Of a stretch of 64,000 nt of DNA, positions 43,610 to 56,822 are shown one piece after another (positions within the stretch are counted from its first letter, which is position 1; the number at the start of each line of letters is the position of its first letter). The stretch comes from Mesostigma viride. Its lineage: Eukaryota > Streptophyta > Mesostigmatophyceae > Mesostigmatales > Mesostigmataceae. Location of the stretch: contig RPFO01000026.1 of NCBI GenBank assembly GCA_009746045.1, forward strand, positions 549,849-613,848, given 5' to 3'. The position numbers were made by a program, and so were the translations under genes. The notes under the pieces were generated by a model. It was not told the DNA's origin. It did no database searches and saw only the letters and a list, made by a program, of their open reading frames with translations.

Positions 43610-45345
43610 AGGCGCTAACGTCAACAATAATGTCGCGAGACGACTTGAAAGCCATTTAAAGATGCGAGCGAGTGAACGCGGCGCGAACTGAGGACAGGGG
43701 TCGACGACGAGGAGCGAAAAGTACGGAGATCCGCCACCTATATATAGCCTTGCCGAATGCTATTGGAGATACGGCGTCTTCTAGTTGATAACCAGTACAG
43801 TGTAGTTAATCCCTGCTATACAACAGCGTCTCACTGAACAAACGCCTTTCGTCCTCCGCTCAAGATACGCCGTCTTCGATCCAGCCACGCACGGAAGCCT
43901 GTACGATCTCCAAATTCCGACGACTTGTGCCCAACGGTAAAAGGCGAAAAGGACACCCGTCGATCACGAGTTATCCACTGAAATGTACGGAAAGTTACGG
44001 CATACGGGCCACAGGGTGCCCGATGGTCTTTAGTACATGCAGGGCTTGACGGCTTTCGTCCGTCCAGCCGACCGTCAGGCTTGACGGCTTTCGTCCGTCA
44101 AGCTGACCGTCACGCTAGTAGGCGACCTATTTTCGGTAAGCCGACAGGTGGCAAGCGAAAAGACGAAAGCCGTCAAGCCGACCGTCACTCTAGTAGGCGA
44201 CCCAGTTTCGGTCAGCCGACAGGTGGCAAGTCTCAAGAGTTCGACCGAGTACCCGCCAGTCAAGCTCGATCGAGTCGCTAACGTCAAAATGTCGCGAGAC
44301 GACTTTAAAGCCATTAAAGATGCGAGCGAGTGAACGCCACTGAGAACAAAGTCGCTCCGTCCGCCGCCCGAGATACGGCGTCTTCGGCCCAACCACATAC
44401 GGAAGCCTCCACGATCTCCAAAGTCCGTCTACTTGCGCCCAACGGGAAACGGCGCCAAGGACACACGTCGACCACGAGGAGCTCCTGAAAAGTACGACAA
44501 TTCTACGGAGATCCGCCACAGGATGCCCGATGGTTTTAAATATAGTTGGATATGCCCGATGGTTTTTAATATAGTTGGATACAGTCGGTTGCAAAATCCC
44601 AATTAGCAACTTTCGACGACTTAGAAACTTCGGTCAGTTTCAAACCTAACGTCTATTGGTCCCTTTTAAGCACCTGCATGGATCCAAGACGGAAAATTTT
44701 AACAGCAACAAAAGTTTAAGTATCTTCGCCCGTCAGTCTTTGGAGTTTGGACCGTCACTTCAGTAGACGACGCAGTTTGGATGTACCAACCTACGACGAT
44801 CGTCGTAGGTTGGTATATGGGCAGCCGCCACGTGCAGGGGAATTACTTCAGGCGAACCTGTCCGGCCGCTAACGCAGTTTCGTCATTCCGACAGGTAGAA
44901 AGTCGAAAAAGGTGGAAAGTCGAACACGGCGAGAGCAACGGCGAAAAGACGAAAGCCGTCAAGCCGACCGTCACTCTAGTAGGCGACCCAGTTTCGATGA
45001 GTCGACAGGTGGCAAGTCGCAAAAGTTCGACCAACTACGCGCCAGTCAAGCTCGATCGACTCGCTAACGTCAAAATCGCTAACGACTTTAAAGCCATTAA
45101 AGATGCGAGCGAGTGAACGCCAATAGCGTCTCACTGAACAAACGCCTTTCGTCCTCCGCTCAAGATACGCCGTCTTCGATCCAGCCACGCACGGAAGCCT
45201 GTACGATCTCAAAATTCCGACGACTTGTGCCCAACGGTAAAAGGCGAAAAGGACACCCGTCGATCACGAGTTATCCACTGAAATGTACGGAAAGTTACGG
45301 CGTACGGACCACAGGATGCCCGATGGTTTTTAATATAGTTGATAA
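43610..45345. repeat. Three related dispersed blocks
   Basis: A block of about 200 bp starting GCGTCTCACTGAACAAACGC occurs at about 43827-44030 and 45126-45330, with a shorter relative at about 44365-44545. Each is preceded by CTTTAAAGCCATTAAAGATGCGAGCG-like sequence (about 43645, 44305, 45087) and by GACGAAAGCCGTCAAGCCGACCGTCA-like stretches (about 44055-44185 and 44948). Non-coding. Confidence 0.8.
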
Positions 45346-46294
45346 TTCTGAGGCTGGGCGCCGGCCAGCTGCAAGCGATAAATAAAACAAAAGAATTTTA
45401 ATTAACTAATTCCCGAGTGTAGTGAACTGTAGTTTTTGAAGCTACCAAACAAATAAAGAAAGTGTAAATAAATAATTTGACTGCCAAGAGCGCTTCTTTT
45501 GCGGTAAAAAACAAAGAAATATTAAATCTCTGGCTGAAAAATGTGCTTTTACTAGCCGTAAGAGCAGTGCATCCGGCTGGGTTATACAAAACAAACAAAG
45601 AATTTTTAAATTTCGCAGCCGGTTTAACGGTTGTTCGGTAACCAAACAAACAAACTAATAATTAATTAATTGGGCGGACATAGTAACACTTTCAACCAAT
45701 AAAACGCTAATGTCTAATTCCGAAGGGCCTTTTGGCTGAACTGAATTAAAACTACCAATGCGAGGGGTGTATTTTGTAGTTGTTGTTGTTGTTGCCCACG
45801 CCGCACAATCATGCACAGCAGAGCCATGGCATGCTGTTCAGTAGTAGTGTCCTGGCCGGCTGGCCCTCGGCCGTTTCCAAACCTCCACCTAATTATTGAG
45901 GGCCAGAATGATGTTGTCCCTAACTCCTAAGTACAGAGTAAGTACAGTGTATGTTGCTGCTGTGAATGCTGTCTAGGACGGCTATACGGCAGAAGGTGCC
46001 GTCTTTACAGTTAGCGACATACTGCGACATACAGCTGTACGTGCCTGATGCCCTGATGCGTGTGCCTGTGCCAGACAACTGGGTGACAAGTCTGCCATGG
46101 TGCCCGTGCTGGACCGAGGCCCGTTCCTATGGAAGCAACCAGCAGACGAGACTACTATGCCTACTCTGCCGTCTAACGGGGTGAATTACTTCACCAACGT
46201 TTGGTAAGCCCATCATGGTGGAGCAAGCCTGATAAGAAGGCGTTCTTTGGACCCCCTGCGAGGGCTGTACTCACATTCGTGCGGTGCTGGGGAT

Positions 46295-49200
46295 ATGGCT
46301 GGCGTTGTTAGTCTGTCATGTATTCAAAGTTGTTGCCAACGCCAAGCATCCTTCATCTCAGATGCTCTGCAACGCGCGTGCTACGATGACTGCTACCAGG
46401 CAGCCGGATGGGAGTGGGTTCAGCCGGATTCCACCTCTGTGAAACCGCTGCCCATTATAATGGCAGTGCTCCTTCTCTTCCTTTCTGCCCTCTTCTCTGG
46501 CCTTAACCTCGGTCTGCTGGCTCTAGACAAAGTCGGTCTCCAAATTGTGATGGAGAGTGGCAGTGGGAAAGAGCGGGAGTACGCCGCCACGATCTACCCC
46601 CTCCGGATGCGCGGTAACCTCCTGTTGGTGACGCTAGTGCTAGGGGGGACGCTGGTGAATTCCTGCATAGCAATTTTGCTGGCCAGCGTCACTTCTGGGA
46701 TCCTCGGCCTCGTAGTGTCTACCATTGGAATCACGTTTTTCGGGGAGATCATTCCACAGGCTTTATGCGCCAGACACGGTCTATACATCGGCGCGCATAC
46801 TGTATGGATTGTGAAGATATTCATGTTTCTATTCTTGCCGATCGCTTATCCTGTAAGTATCTGCCTCGACAAAGCGCTCGGGCACGAGATTGCTACGGTT
46901 TACAGCCGCGAGGAGCTTCTGAAACTCATCGAAATCCAGGCGACCGACCCGCATGCACAGATGGAATCCGGCCTGACGCGGGACGACCACGCGCTTATTG
47001 CAGGTGCGCTGGACTATCGCAGAAAATGCGTGAAGGATGTAATGACCGATATCAGCAAGGTGTTCATGCTCGAGGTCAGCGAGAGGCTGGATTTTCAAAC
47101 GCTGTACAATATCTACAAGTCGGGCTTTACACGCATCCCCGTCTATGAAGATTATCCTCAGAACATGGTCGGCCTGCTGTACGCCAAGGATCTAATTTTA
47201 GTCGACCCCGACGACGAGATCGAGGTGCGCACGATCCTCTCCTTCCACGGGCGCGACATTCGCTCCATCCCAGAGGACACGCTTCTGGATGCTGTCTTCC
47301 GGGAATTCAAGTCCAGCTACATCCACCTCTTCTTCAGCACACGCTCGAGGAAAGACGGCCAAGACGGAGCCACGGGAACGCTGGAGCCTCCGAACCTGCA
47401 AGATGGCGGCACATCGACCTTGCACCGCCCGGTCTCCAAGAGCATGTCATGCCGCCGGGGCAGCGACCTGGACGACATCATCACGGGCATCATCACGCTG
47501 GAGGACGTGATCGAGGAGATGATCCAGGACGAGATCGTGGACGAGACGGATGTATACGTGGACATGAACCAGCCCAACAAGCGCGTGAAACGCATCCGCC
47601 GCGAGGCCGACAACGGGATGATGGACAATGTGGGGTTCCTCCAGGTGCTGCAGCACAAGCGAAGGATGCTGGACGCGCTGTCGTCCCAGGAGGTCCAGGC
47701 GATCAGGTAAATCCTGGAAAATGGTGGGGAATGGTTGCTTTCATTGATGTTTTTCTCGAAGTCCTAGGATTGGCCTTTCGCCATTTGTACTTGGATCAGA
47801 AGTTTTGTGTTATTTTATGGTCGGTTTAGCTTAAAAGCACTTTTCAGCCCTTTTCCAGTTGCCTTGGAAGTACGTTTGTAAAGCAAGCAGAGTCCCCACA
47901 GCAGTGTTCAAATCATCAGGATTGCAGTAGAAATGCAGCATTGAAAATTGTATTGTGAGAAATCTACAAAGCTGTTATCATGCTTTTATGAGTGTAGGAA
48001 ATAGTCTTGGAAAGCAATTAGCAGAGTTTGTATTCTGCTTTTTTCCCCTTATATCTGGACTTAACAGAACTGCGGCTTTACAAGACAACCCCTCGCAAAG
48101 GGGGTGGGCTTTCAAGATATTGAAATGCTACATAAAGCAATAGTTTTGGATTTAACCATTAGTTTACATTACATAGTTACATCCCATCACATCATTATTT
48201 TACATTGCAAAATACTGGTACTAGTGAAATTTTTGCTTATTAGTACTCCAAGAGTAATATTGTACTTGACAACCTGGCCTATTGCTTGGTTTCAGCATTA
48301 TTTTGGCATTCTCGTCCCTCGATTTCCCATTCTTTTTAAACACCTTTTTTTACCCATTTTAACATCTTTTCCCCCCTCCCTCTGCCTTAATCACTTCAGA
48401 ATAAGTCGATTTTTTGGATCTTGGCACAGCAGCATGGCATTCTTTGGATCGGAATTTGTGCTGGTATAGTTATGTAGATAGACAATCAAGTAATATAATT
48501 TTACTCTAAGAAATCTAAGGGGATTTGGTTTGTTGAATATTTGAGCTCGTTATCCTGTCAGCATGTTGGCAAAAGCCAGCAGGTTATTTCTGGTTTGGAG
48601 ATTATGTAACTACTCAATCAGGCAATCTATTTCTTTATCAAAAATGTGGGTCAAAGAGGTAGACTTACTTTGGGTTGCTGGAGTAATTCAGTTTGAATGA
48701 AAATTATGGAAGCTTCGTATGAAAGACAATGTTAGATGCTCACTTTGCGCGGGGTGTATGGATCGTATTTTTACTCGTTGGGCTAGACTGTATCGATTGT
48801 TGTCCCGGGCTTCCAGACGCCCGTGATCATAAGAACCGCTGGGTGTAGACCATTGGCCTGACGCCACTTATTGACCGCTAGCTGTCTCGTCTCACCGTAG
48901 GTACAGGATTCCTCCACGTGGCTTTCAGCCCCTAGCTAGGTTACTGTTGAGTACCGTACACTGATGACCCTGCACGTGTACTGCCCACTGGCATATGTCA
49001 CAGAGTACGTTACCCACATAGCAACGTACCTAGTTAGGGAACTTAAGATACTCAACAAGCTATCAGTCCTATCTGAATAGCCCAAATGGTATTGATATGT
49101 ACCTACCCATCTGGTTTTGCAAGGCTAATTCATTCACAAGGCTAAATATGCCTTTGGGACTGCACCTTCGGCAAAGCCTCGAGACTGACTGGAAGGTCAC

Positions 49201-51842
49201 TCTTTGTTTTTGATGTTGTTCATGTGTTTAAAGCCCTTAATCCTTGTTTGAGTAGGACACAATCGAGTTTTAGATGGTCAGCATGCAAGTATACTACACA
49301 TATTAATTAACTGCTTCAAAACCACCTTGGTTTCACTGCAGGCTTTGTCCAATGAGCCAAAGTGTTTGCCTTTCTGCTTGTCTTATGGCCCCGGGCCGAT
49401 TTCAAAGGGAGATTTTCAGTCTCCCTTTGAAATCCGGTCTCCAGTAACAGATTGTGCGTATTGAACTGGTGGGCTCATCCAACATATTTTCTGCGCCTTG
49501 ACCCATCCTATGCTCTCGCTTTCTATTTCTTACTACATCGCGGTGTTGGCACATCCTGACATCCCATGTCCTCGATATTTGTTTTTCAACAACTCGCCAA
49601 ATGACATGCAACATCCTGCTGGCCTGCATGCGTGGCCGCGATTTTACTCCCATCTATCCGCTATGACCATGCTGACAGGGCAGGGAGGTGGCATGCATGC
49701 GTTACTCCCCAAAGCATTGAGCTGCCTGACGGGAACCATGGCCGTCTCACGCTGTCACGCTCTGCCCATCAACCAAGGTCTCCTGCCCTGGCATGCCCTG
49801 GCTTCCTTGTCCTTTTTTTTTTTCCCCTCTCCCAACTGACCGCGGTCGGGCATGCGCCCCCCTCCCCCGTGCATGCCCCCCCCTCCCCCTTGCAGCGCGT
49901 TCCTCACCATCAATGTGGCGGAGTTCAAGCCACTGGCTAACTCGCAAGGCATCATCAAGGGCCTGGTGCGCCACGCGCGCCTGTTCGAGACTCCCGACGA
50001 GGAGGACGAGGACACGGGGCGCCAGACCGACAGCGCGGGCAAGGGCGTCGCCGTCTACGACAAGGGCCGCCCGGTGGACCTCTTCACGCTCGTCATCTCT
50101 GGCAAGATCACCGTGCTCGCAGGCGCCGAGGGGTTTGAGTCGGAGCTGGGTCCCTGGAGCTGCATCGCCAACCGCGCGCTCGGCCCTGACGTGTACATCC
50201 CAGACTTCAGCGCGATCGCGTACGGGGCGTGCCGCCTGCTGCAGGTGCTGATTTGCGCAAGCGCGGCCAGGTGCATGCGGGCAAAGGGCAGGCCCCTCGG
50301 GCAGCTGCAATATTGCGGTGGCCTGAGTACTGCGCTCAACGCGTGTCTGTGTTGCAAGGTTTCTGTTGCGATGACGCCCACAGTTGGCTCATTCTTTATA
50401 ATTAATACCTTTATAATGCCTTCATCATCCCCTGGGTCCTAACGGCCTTTATAATGCATCCTTCCACGGTTGCCACAAGCTGCTTTTTCTTTATTTTGGA
50501 TTTGAGATGGTTGACAGTGCGTCGCTACCCATCGCGGTTGGCATTCGTGCCCTTTTTCATGTGAGGTTCTAGAGGTCTCGCACCGGTACTTGAATGCATG
50601 GCCTCCATCAGTTGCTAAGCTTGAGTTGTTGTTGTCGCGGTTGGCTGGCATGCATGGTACCCAGTCGTCCCCTGCCCTTGCACACGCTGACTTACCTACA
50701 TGCACTTACTTACGTATGTCTGGCCCCCGGTCATACCCTGTGCAAGCAAGTGCTTCTTTACGTACTCAAGGACCCCGGTCCTCCCGTGTTCCATGTCATG
50801 TACGCATCCTTCATGAAGTCTCAACCACATCCGTGAGTTGCGCCCCCACCCCCACCCCCACACCGACCCGGCGGCAAACTACCTTTTCCGCCTCAACCAC
50901 CACCGCCTCAACCACCACCACCACCACCACCACCACCACCACCACCACCACCACCACCACCACCACCACCACCACCACCACCACCACCACCACCACCACC
51001 ACCACCACCACCACCACCACCACCACCACCACCACCACCACCACCACCACCACCACCACCACCACCACCACCACCACCACCACCACCACCACCACCACCA
51101 CCACCACCACCACCACCACCACCACCACCACCACCACCACCACCACCACCACCATCACCACCGCCACCGCCACCGCCACCGCCAGCGCCAACGCCAACGC
51201 CAACGCCAACGCCAACGCCAACGCCAACGCCAACGCCAACGCCACCACCACCACCACCACCGCCGCCGCCGCCACCACCAACGCCAACGCCACCACCACC
51301 ACCACCACCACCACCACCACCACCACCACCACCACCACCACCACCACCACCACCACCACCACCACCACCACCACCACCACCACCACCACCACCACCACCA
51401 CCACCACCACCACCACCACCACCACCACCGCCATCGCAATCTTGTCGCTGTCCAGATCTCCCGGTCGGATTACGCGGCGGCGCTGCAGGTGGCGCAGCTG
51501 GACCATGCTGAGGTAACCCGCAGGCTGCGGCAGGCACACGAGGGCGGCAGGACTACTACAGCCGATAGGGCAGACGACAGCAAGAGCAACGGGGATGGGG
51601 CGAGGAGAGGGGGTAGCTGGGGGGTTGGGGACCCGCCCGCTGGTCCCGAGACGCACGCACGCACATTCCCAGCCGCGCCGGTGGCCCGCCCGTCGCAGCA
51701 GCAGAACGGTGACAGCATGCGCGTGGGCAACGGCTCGCTGCAGCTGGTGCCGGTGCCACCCAGGATCCGGACGATGCGGCCGTCGCAGTCATCCGGTACG
51801 TCCATGCTCGACATGCTTGCATGCTGTGAGCACGTGCCATGA
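46295..51842 (+). CDS. CNNM/CorC-type (DUF21-CBS) divalent-metal transporter, 3 exons, 715 residues
   Basis: Membrane protein of the CNNM/MAM3/CorC family, linked to Mg2+ or other divalent-metal transport. Exons 46295-47706, 49896-50244 and 51456-51842; GT-AG introns in phases 2 and 0. The ATG at 46295 is the first in frame. Residues 1-50 are Cys-rich and probably non-cytosolic. The DUF21 membrane domain (about 52-195) includes SALFSGLNLGLLALD and the FFGEIIPQALCARHG signature. A CBS pair follows (about 245-440) with SGFTRIPVYEDYPQNMVGLL and ITGIITLEDVIEEMIQDEIVDETD, split by a Ser/Gly-rich insert. Exons 2-3 add the cyclic-nucleotide-binding-like domain of CNNM proteins (PVDLFTLVISGKITVLAG). 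The tail is Gln/Ser-rich and disordered. The exon 1 donor AG|GTAA supplies an in-frame TAA if intron 1 is retained. A donor-like CCG|GTACGT near 51794 leaves an alternative last exon possible. Confidence 0.9.
47707..49895 (+). other. Intron 1 of the CNNM gene
   Basis: 2.2 kb, A/T-richer than the exons. No repeats of note and no gene. An inverted pair TTTCAAAGGGAGATTTTC/AGTCTCCCTTTGAAATC lies at about 49399-49434. Confidence 0.75.
50905..51428. repeat. ACC trinucleotide array in CNNM intron 2
   Basis: Nearly pure ACC from about 50908 to 51153, then GCCACC and GCCAAC hexamers (51160-51290), then pure ACC to 51428. It ends 28 bp before exon 3. Poly-His, poly-Thr, poly-Val, poly-Gly and poly-Trp frames are artefacts of this repeat. 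Confidence 0.97.
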
Positions 51843-54289
51843 GGGTTCACGACCCCATGCATCGGTTTTCTATCAGAGTTGTAGTGATGGGCGAGATGGG
51901 CTGCTAGGCTTTGCGAGCTCAAGGGCTGTTGTGCAAGCCCTGGTTCTGGGGGCCGTCTGCAGGATCATGCCACTGTTGATGTCATACGCATGGGTGACCC
52001 CAGATGCTCGGCTGTAGAGAGTCTAAATCTTTCATTTCTATGGACGTATAGGAGCCGGCAAACTCCTCAAAAAAGCATGTGAGTGCGCACTTGTATTGCC
52101 CGCAACTTTGTTGTAGGCCCGTACGTGCGAGCCTTTGTGCCTCAATCAATTTTGTGACGGCTGCCTTGTGGACCATCACCCTGCCCACTAGTATCTCTAC
52201 CAGCACGACAGCAGAATCCGCATCCATAAACATCGACTCAAGCAGTACGCCTGAAAGTGTTTGAAACACACATGTACGCGTGGCAGGTAAAAAAGATCCA
52301 GATGTTATTTATCATGGGGAGCTTCACAGTTAAGCTGGTTGCGTATTGGTGAAGCAAACCAACAGTTAATACACATGATCGATCATCGTGATTTGTGTGC
52401 CCTGCCTAGTAGAAGTTGACAACTTCAGCGTACGTGTTGCATGGTTTGGCTGCATGGTATGTATGCGAGGTAGTGGAGCCTCTGGTCCTTGAGCAACTTT
52501 GGGGCTTTGGGAGGACTGTCAGCAGCTGTTAAGTGCTAGCTAGCTTTACGTGTGCGCCACAGGCTGCTGCATCCAAGCTAGATTTGGGGGGGGGGGGGGG
52601 GGTACTCTCGCCAGTTTACTCCAGCGCTCTTAGGATTAATTCAGTGCACCCACAGTAACTGCCATAGTCTCCTCGTGTGTACTGTTGGTAGCAGCTGTCC
52701 CTTGCCTTTGGGCATGAGTGAAGCTAGGTATCTCTCCTGCCCGGGCCCCTTCTTGTTGTCCAACTTACACACAGGGTGGGAAGGCACTGAACTAGCTAAG
52801 GTCTAATGCTCTGAGATCCCCCATGCAAGGGGAGCGCGTGTAAGTAATTACTTTAAGGGGGGGGGGGGGGAGGAAGAATCATGGTCGGAATCGTGGACTT
52901 GATAGAATAAGCATGGTTATGATCGAATCTCGTTTTGCCAGCTGTTGCTGTGCATCAGTTGGGATCATTAATTATAAAGTTAATGGGTGCGCTGCTTGCA
53001 CAATGCACGCGTCCACATCCTTGCATGCTTTCAATGGCGCAACAGGTGACATGGCGGCTTCTTACTCGCTCGTTGTAAATGGGTCTCCAACGACGACGCC
53101 CGCAGCCTCAGAACGATGCAGCTAGTGCTGATGCAGAGCAATTTTGAATAAGATGGAGTCGACCCACGGGACACATCTGGGCATTGGTCAGCCCAGACCG
53201 GCGGCGTCGAATGGGCTTACGTGCTCATCCAGGACATGCGCTTATTATGATGTGGGCATGAGTATAGTCGTAAATGTTCTCCAACGGTGCATGTGCATAG
53301 TGAGGCCTGCACAGGCTGCACTGACTACTGACTTTAGGGTTGAGGGTTGACTGTTGATCGAGGGTCTAGGGTTTAGCTCGGTATAATGTCGCGGAATTTC
53401 CTCTGACAGGGACAATCGATAGCTGGGACTAAGAAATACCCTGGCGCTAGCTAGCAATGGGCCGTGGGGCAGCGGGGGAAGATAACAATTGGCCAACAGC
53501 CCAAAACCAAGTCGATCAGGGAGGTGCCTGTTGCATATCATGGCAGCCCATTTATCCTTGCCAAGCACGCAGCATGCAGGCGCGAAGCACTGATAGCCCC
53601 GCGAGCCCTACATCCTCTGGACAGCAACTGCCCAGGACACCAGTACATGTGGGCCGGTTGCGCGCCACACATCATGGTGTGGGGCGTGCGTGCAAGTCGG
53701 CCAGTGCATGGGTTGCTACGAGTGAATGACGGGGCCCTGCCATAAAACAAGGAGGTGCCTACTACGTACCCGGTTGGTGGCCAGCCTTATAAAGTAATAC
53801 TAAGTACTTGCGTGGACATCATGCGCATCGATCACTGGGCATGCCACGGAGTGCTCAAGTGCTATGCTAACTTCATTAGAAAATAATTACACGAAAGTTA
53901 CAAATATCGTCTGCATCATGCCCTGGGCAACCATCATAGTTAAACTAGAGGGGTCCGATATAATAATCATCTGAGCTAGTGTCGTCTAGATACTGGAATG
54001 GCAGACGAGGCGTTAGTGTAGCAGCTATCCTCAGCTAAGCTGGGCAATGACCTCCACCTGCAAACTTATACCCTGGCTAGTAGCAATGGGCCGCGGGGGC
54101 CGGGGATGCCCGTGGGGATAAAACAGGCATGCCCCCCAGGAAGGAGCTTATTATATCGCAGACGGCAGCCCATTTCTCCTTGTTTATCATGAGGGCGCGG
54201 ACTGCGGAGCATACAGACATAGTCGATATCCTGGGCAGAAGGCTCAAGACCTGCATATCCTCAATTAAGCCGTTGTGTCACTATTACAA
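51843..54289. other. Intergenic stretch after the CNNM gene
   Basis: No gene supported. It contains G homopolymers at about 52587-52602 and 52857-52870. GGGGCCCTGCCATA near 53731 recurs near 55159, suggesting shared repeat ancestry. Confidence 0.5.
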
Positions 54290-55058
54290 TTCGTTCAAGT
54301 GGCCCGCCGGAGCGGCTGTACAATTTTTCCCAGTGAGCGCGCTGCCAAGTGTACTTGTGGGCAAATTTTTAGGTGCCCCGTCACTTCGAGGTACTAAAAA
54401 TTAGGCTACGGTACGAATTCAGCGAATTTCAGCGAATTTTCAGTCGAACCAAAGGAAGTGACGCCAACTACCAAAAAGTTTCCGTTACGAATTTTCAGCC
54501 CAACACTCGCGCAAAATGAAGTGACGGCAACTACCAAAAAGTTTCCGTTACGAATTTTCACTCCCACACGTTTGCACAAAAGGAAGTGACGGCAACTACC
54601 AAAAAGTTTCCGTTACGAATTTTCAGTCCCACACTTCGCGCAAATTTTAGTAGGGCTGCACGCAAGCTACCTTTCAAAATTTTGCGCTAGTATGGAACGC
54701 ATTTCATTCGTCTGGAGGAACGCTGCCCGCCAACTACCCCCGTTCAGAAAGTTCCGCCGAAATTTACCCGAGATTTGGAAATCTGAACGTCCGCGCAAAT
54801 TTTAGTAGGGCTGCACGCAAGCTACCTTTCAAAATTTTGCGCAAGTATGGAACGCAATTCATTCGTCCGGAGGAATGCTGCTCGTCAACTGCCCCCGTTC
54901 AGAAAGTTGCGCCGAACTTTACTTGAGATTTGGAAATCTGAACGTGCGGTTGGAGTTTCGCGGGGAAACCCAAGTTCCCAAGTAATTCACCAATGACGCG
55001 CTTCGAACACTTGTCCGCTAAAACCTAAGCAGCCGCTCCGGCTGGCCACTTAAACGAA
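54290..55058. repeat. Inverted-repeat-bounded unit with internal tandem repeats
   Basis: TTCGTTCAAGTGGCCCGCCG (54290 onward, match extending to 54318) is repeated in inverted orientation at 55030-55058 with about 3 mismatches in 29. Inside are three units of about 70 bp sharing CAACTACCAAAAAGTTTCCG (54450-54645) and two of about 150 bp beginning GCGCAAATTTTAGTAGGGCT (from about 54638 and 54794). No coding potential. Possibly a non-autonomous DNA element. Confidence 0.6.
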
Positions 55059-56820
55059 ACTTGATCATAGGTCGACCACGGGTCACGCCGGCCGCGTCGA
55101 TCAGTGAGGGGCGCGGCGGGGCGCGCAAGTTTGTCAGTGGGTTGTGACGGGACAAGGGGGCCCTGCCATATTGTAGCTGTAGGAGGAGCCGGGTCTACCT
55201 GCAGTTCAGTGCATGGCCAGTCGATCCTATATAAGCCCGCCGGCAGGGCCCACATCCGTCGGTATTCACTACAATACGGTTCATAGGAGACGCGAAATGA
55301 GTGAGAATGTTACCCGAGCTGTACCGAGGATTCGCACCGTCGATTCAACAATTGTTGGTTCGTTTTGCACCATTTGGCGAGCATCGACTGGAGCCTGAAC
55401 CTAGCGGGGGAAATCATGCGGGGGAATCTTGCAGGGGAATCTTGCGGGGATTAATTCCGAACCTGACTTTAGCGAAGTCCTACTACATTTTGATTGGTTA
55501 CACGGTACTACATTTTCGTCACTGAAAATTTTCTCTAGTTGCGTTTGTGGATCGTGCGTTCCGCTGAAATTTTCGTGTTCAGTGAACAGATCACAATTTG
55601 ATCCGGGCGCAAAATGATTGGCTTTACGGTACGAACCGAAAACGAAATTTTAGTATCTAAGCTCCGCAGCGCTTGCTGAATTTGCCCCGGAAGCCCGGGG
55701 GCACTTTCCCCGCTGAAAAAGGTGTCCGCGGAAGCGTATTGTAGTGTCACCTGGTCTGTGCGGGCAAGATGGCCGGCAAAGAGGAGGATCGAGGCGGCCG
55801 GTGTCGGATCGGGTATGGCCTACTGTATGGGTGACAAGAGGGAGCCAGCTCATGGTAGAGCTCGGCCCGAGTGCGGCACTCGATCTTGGTATATATATTT
55901 TAAAAATATAATTACTTACAGCAGAGTGAAATCACTCAAACCAAAGCAAACTCGATCTTGGTATATATATAGCGGACGCCGATCAAGGATATGACGGAGC
56001 ATTCGAGTGACGGTACGGTACGGCCGTCAAGCTGCTTGCTCTCGGACGGCGCCTACGGCTGGTCCGGTGCCCAGGGTCCACGCCTCGATCGCAGCCGTAA
56101 AGGAGGATGCTGAGGATCGACATGCAAGGGCCTTGAACAGAATGCGCTTAATTAATTGCACCTCACTCAGGTAGCAACATCATTGTCCAGACGGCCTGTC
56201 GTGGCGGTGGCGGGCTGACCAGGCCGGCCGGCCTGGCAAATGCGGGCAATGATGTCAAGATGTCCTCGGCCGTGGAGGGGAGCCATGGCTGCCAAGCTGG
56301 AGCTAGTAGTGAAGCGAGTCGCCGGGGAGACGGCCGGCGGGCTCCCGTCCATGGCAAGAGGATCGAGGAGGGTGGACGTGCCCACGGGTGGTCCCATGCA
56401 TATGCGCATGCAGCGGGGAAGCCGATGGCCACCATGACCTCCGTTTTCTTGCTGATCATTAGCCCCACCGCCCGTGCTTCCAGTGCATGACAAGCTATCT
56501 CTAAGCCATGGGGTCTCCGGCGAGCGCCGTGTTATCAGGGTTAAGCCCCGGCCCGCCGGCACTGGGCCCATATATGCACATCCGTATCCACTAATTCAGT
56601 TGGTCGATCCATGCGCGTGGCGAAATATATGGCGAGCAGAGAGCTAGTGGGCGGTGGTCGCAGCTAGAGTGGTATATGCCGGGTGACCAAAGGGAGCTCG
56701 TGCGCGGTATACGTACGTATACATACGCGGTTGAGACACTCCCGGCCAGAGGCTCGAAACACACGCCCTGATGAGTCAAGCAAGCTGTTTTCGGCCCTGC
56801 ACCGTCTAGGTCATCTAGTC
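55059..56820. other. Intergenic stretch
   Basis: No gene recognised. Short open frames lack domains and splice-consistent partners. A short AT-rich duplication, TCTTGGTATATATAT, lies near 55886 and 55954. Confidence 0.45.
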
Positions 56821-56822
56821 GC

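Larger units (their letters stand above)
42232..45771. mobile_element. Putative TIR-bounded element between FEN1 and the CNNM gene
   Basis: TACACCCCTCGCATTGGTA (42232-42250) is exactly repeated in inverted orientation at 45753-45771. If the outer TA is the target duplication, the terminal repeat is CACCCCTCGCATTGGTA. The interior is non-coding: a hairpin (GGGGGATGC TTC GCATCCCCC at about 42273-42297), a kilobase of C-rich sequence, and three related blocks containing GATGCGAGCGAGTGAACGC. No transposase is present. It may be a non-autonomous DNA element or several nested repeats; the inverted pair could also be coincidental solo copies. Confidence 0.5.

Noticed and set aside
50838-51842. A single His-rich protein spanning the ACC array and the CNNM last exon
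   Set aside because: The ACC part is intronic; a CAG acceptor at 51453-51455 and preserved phase with exon 2 explain the coding part.
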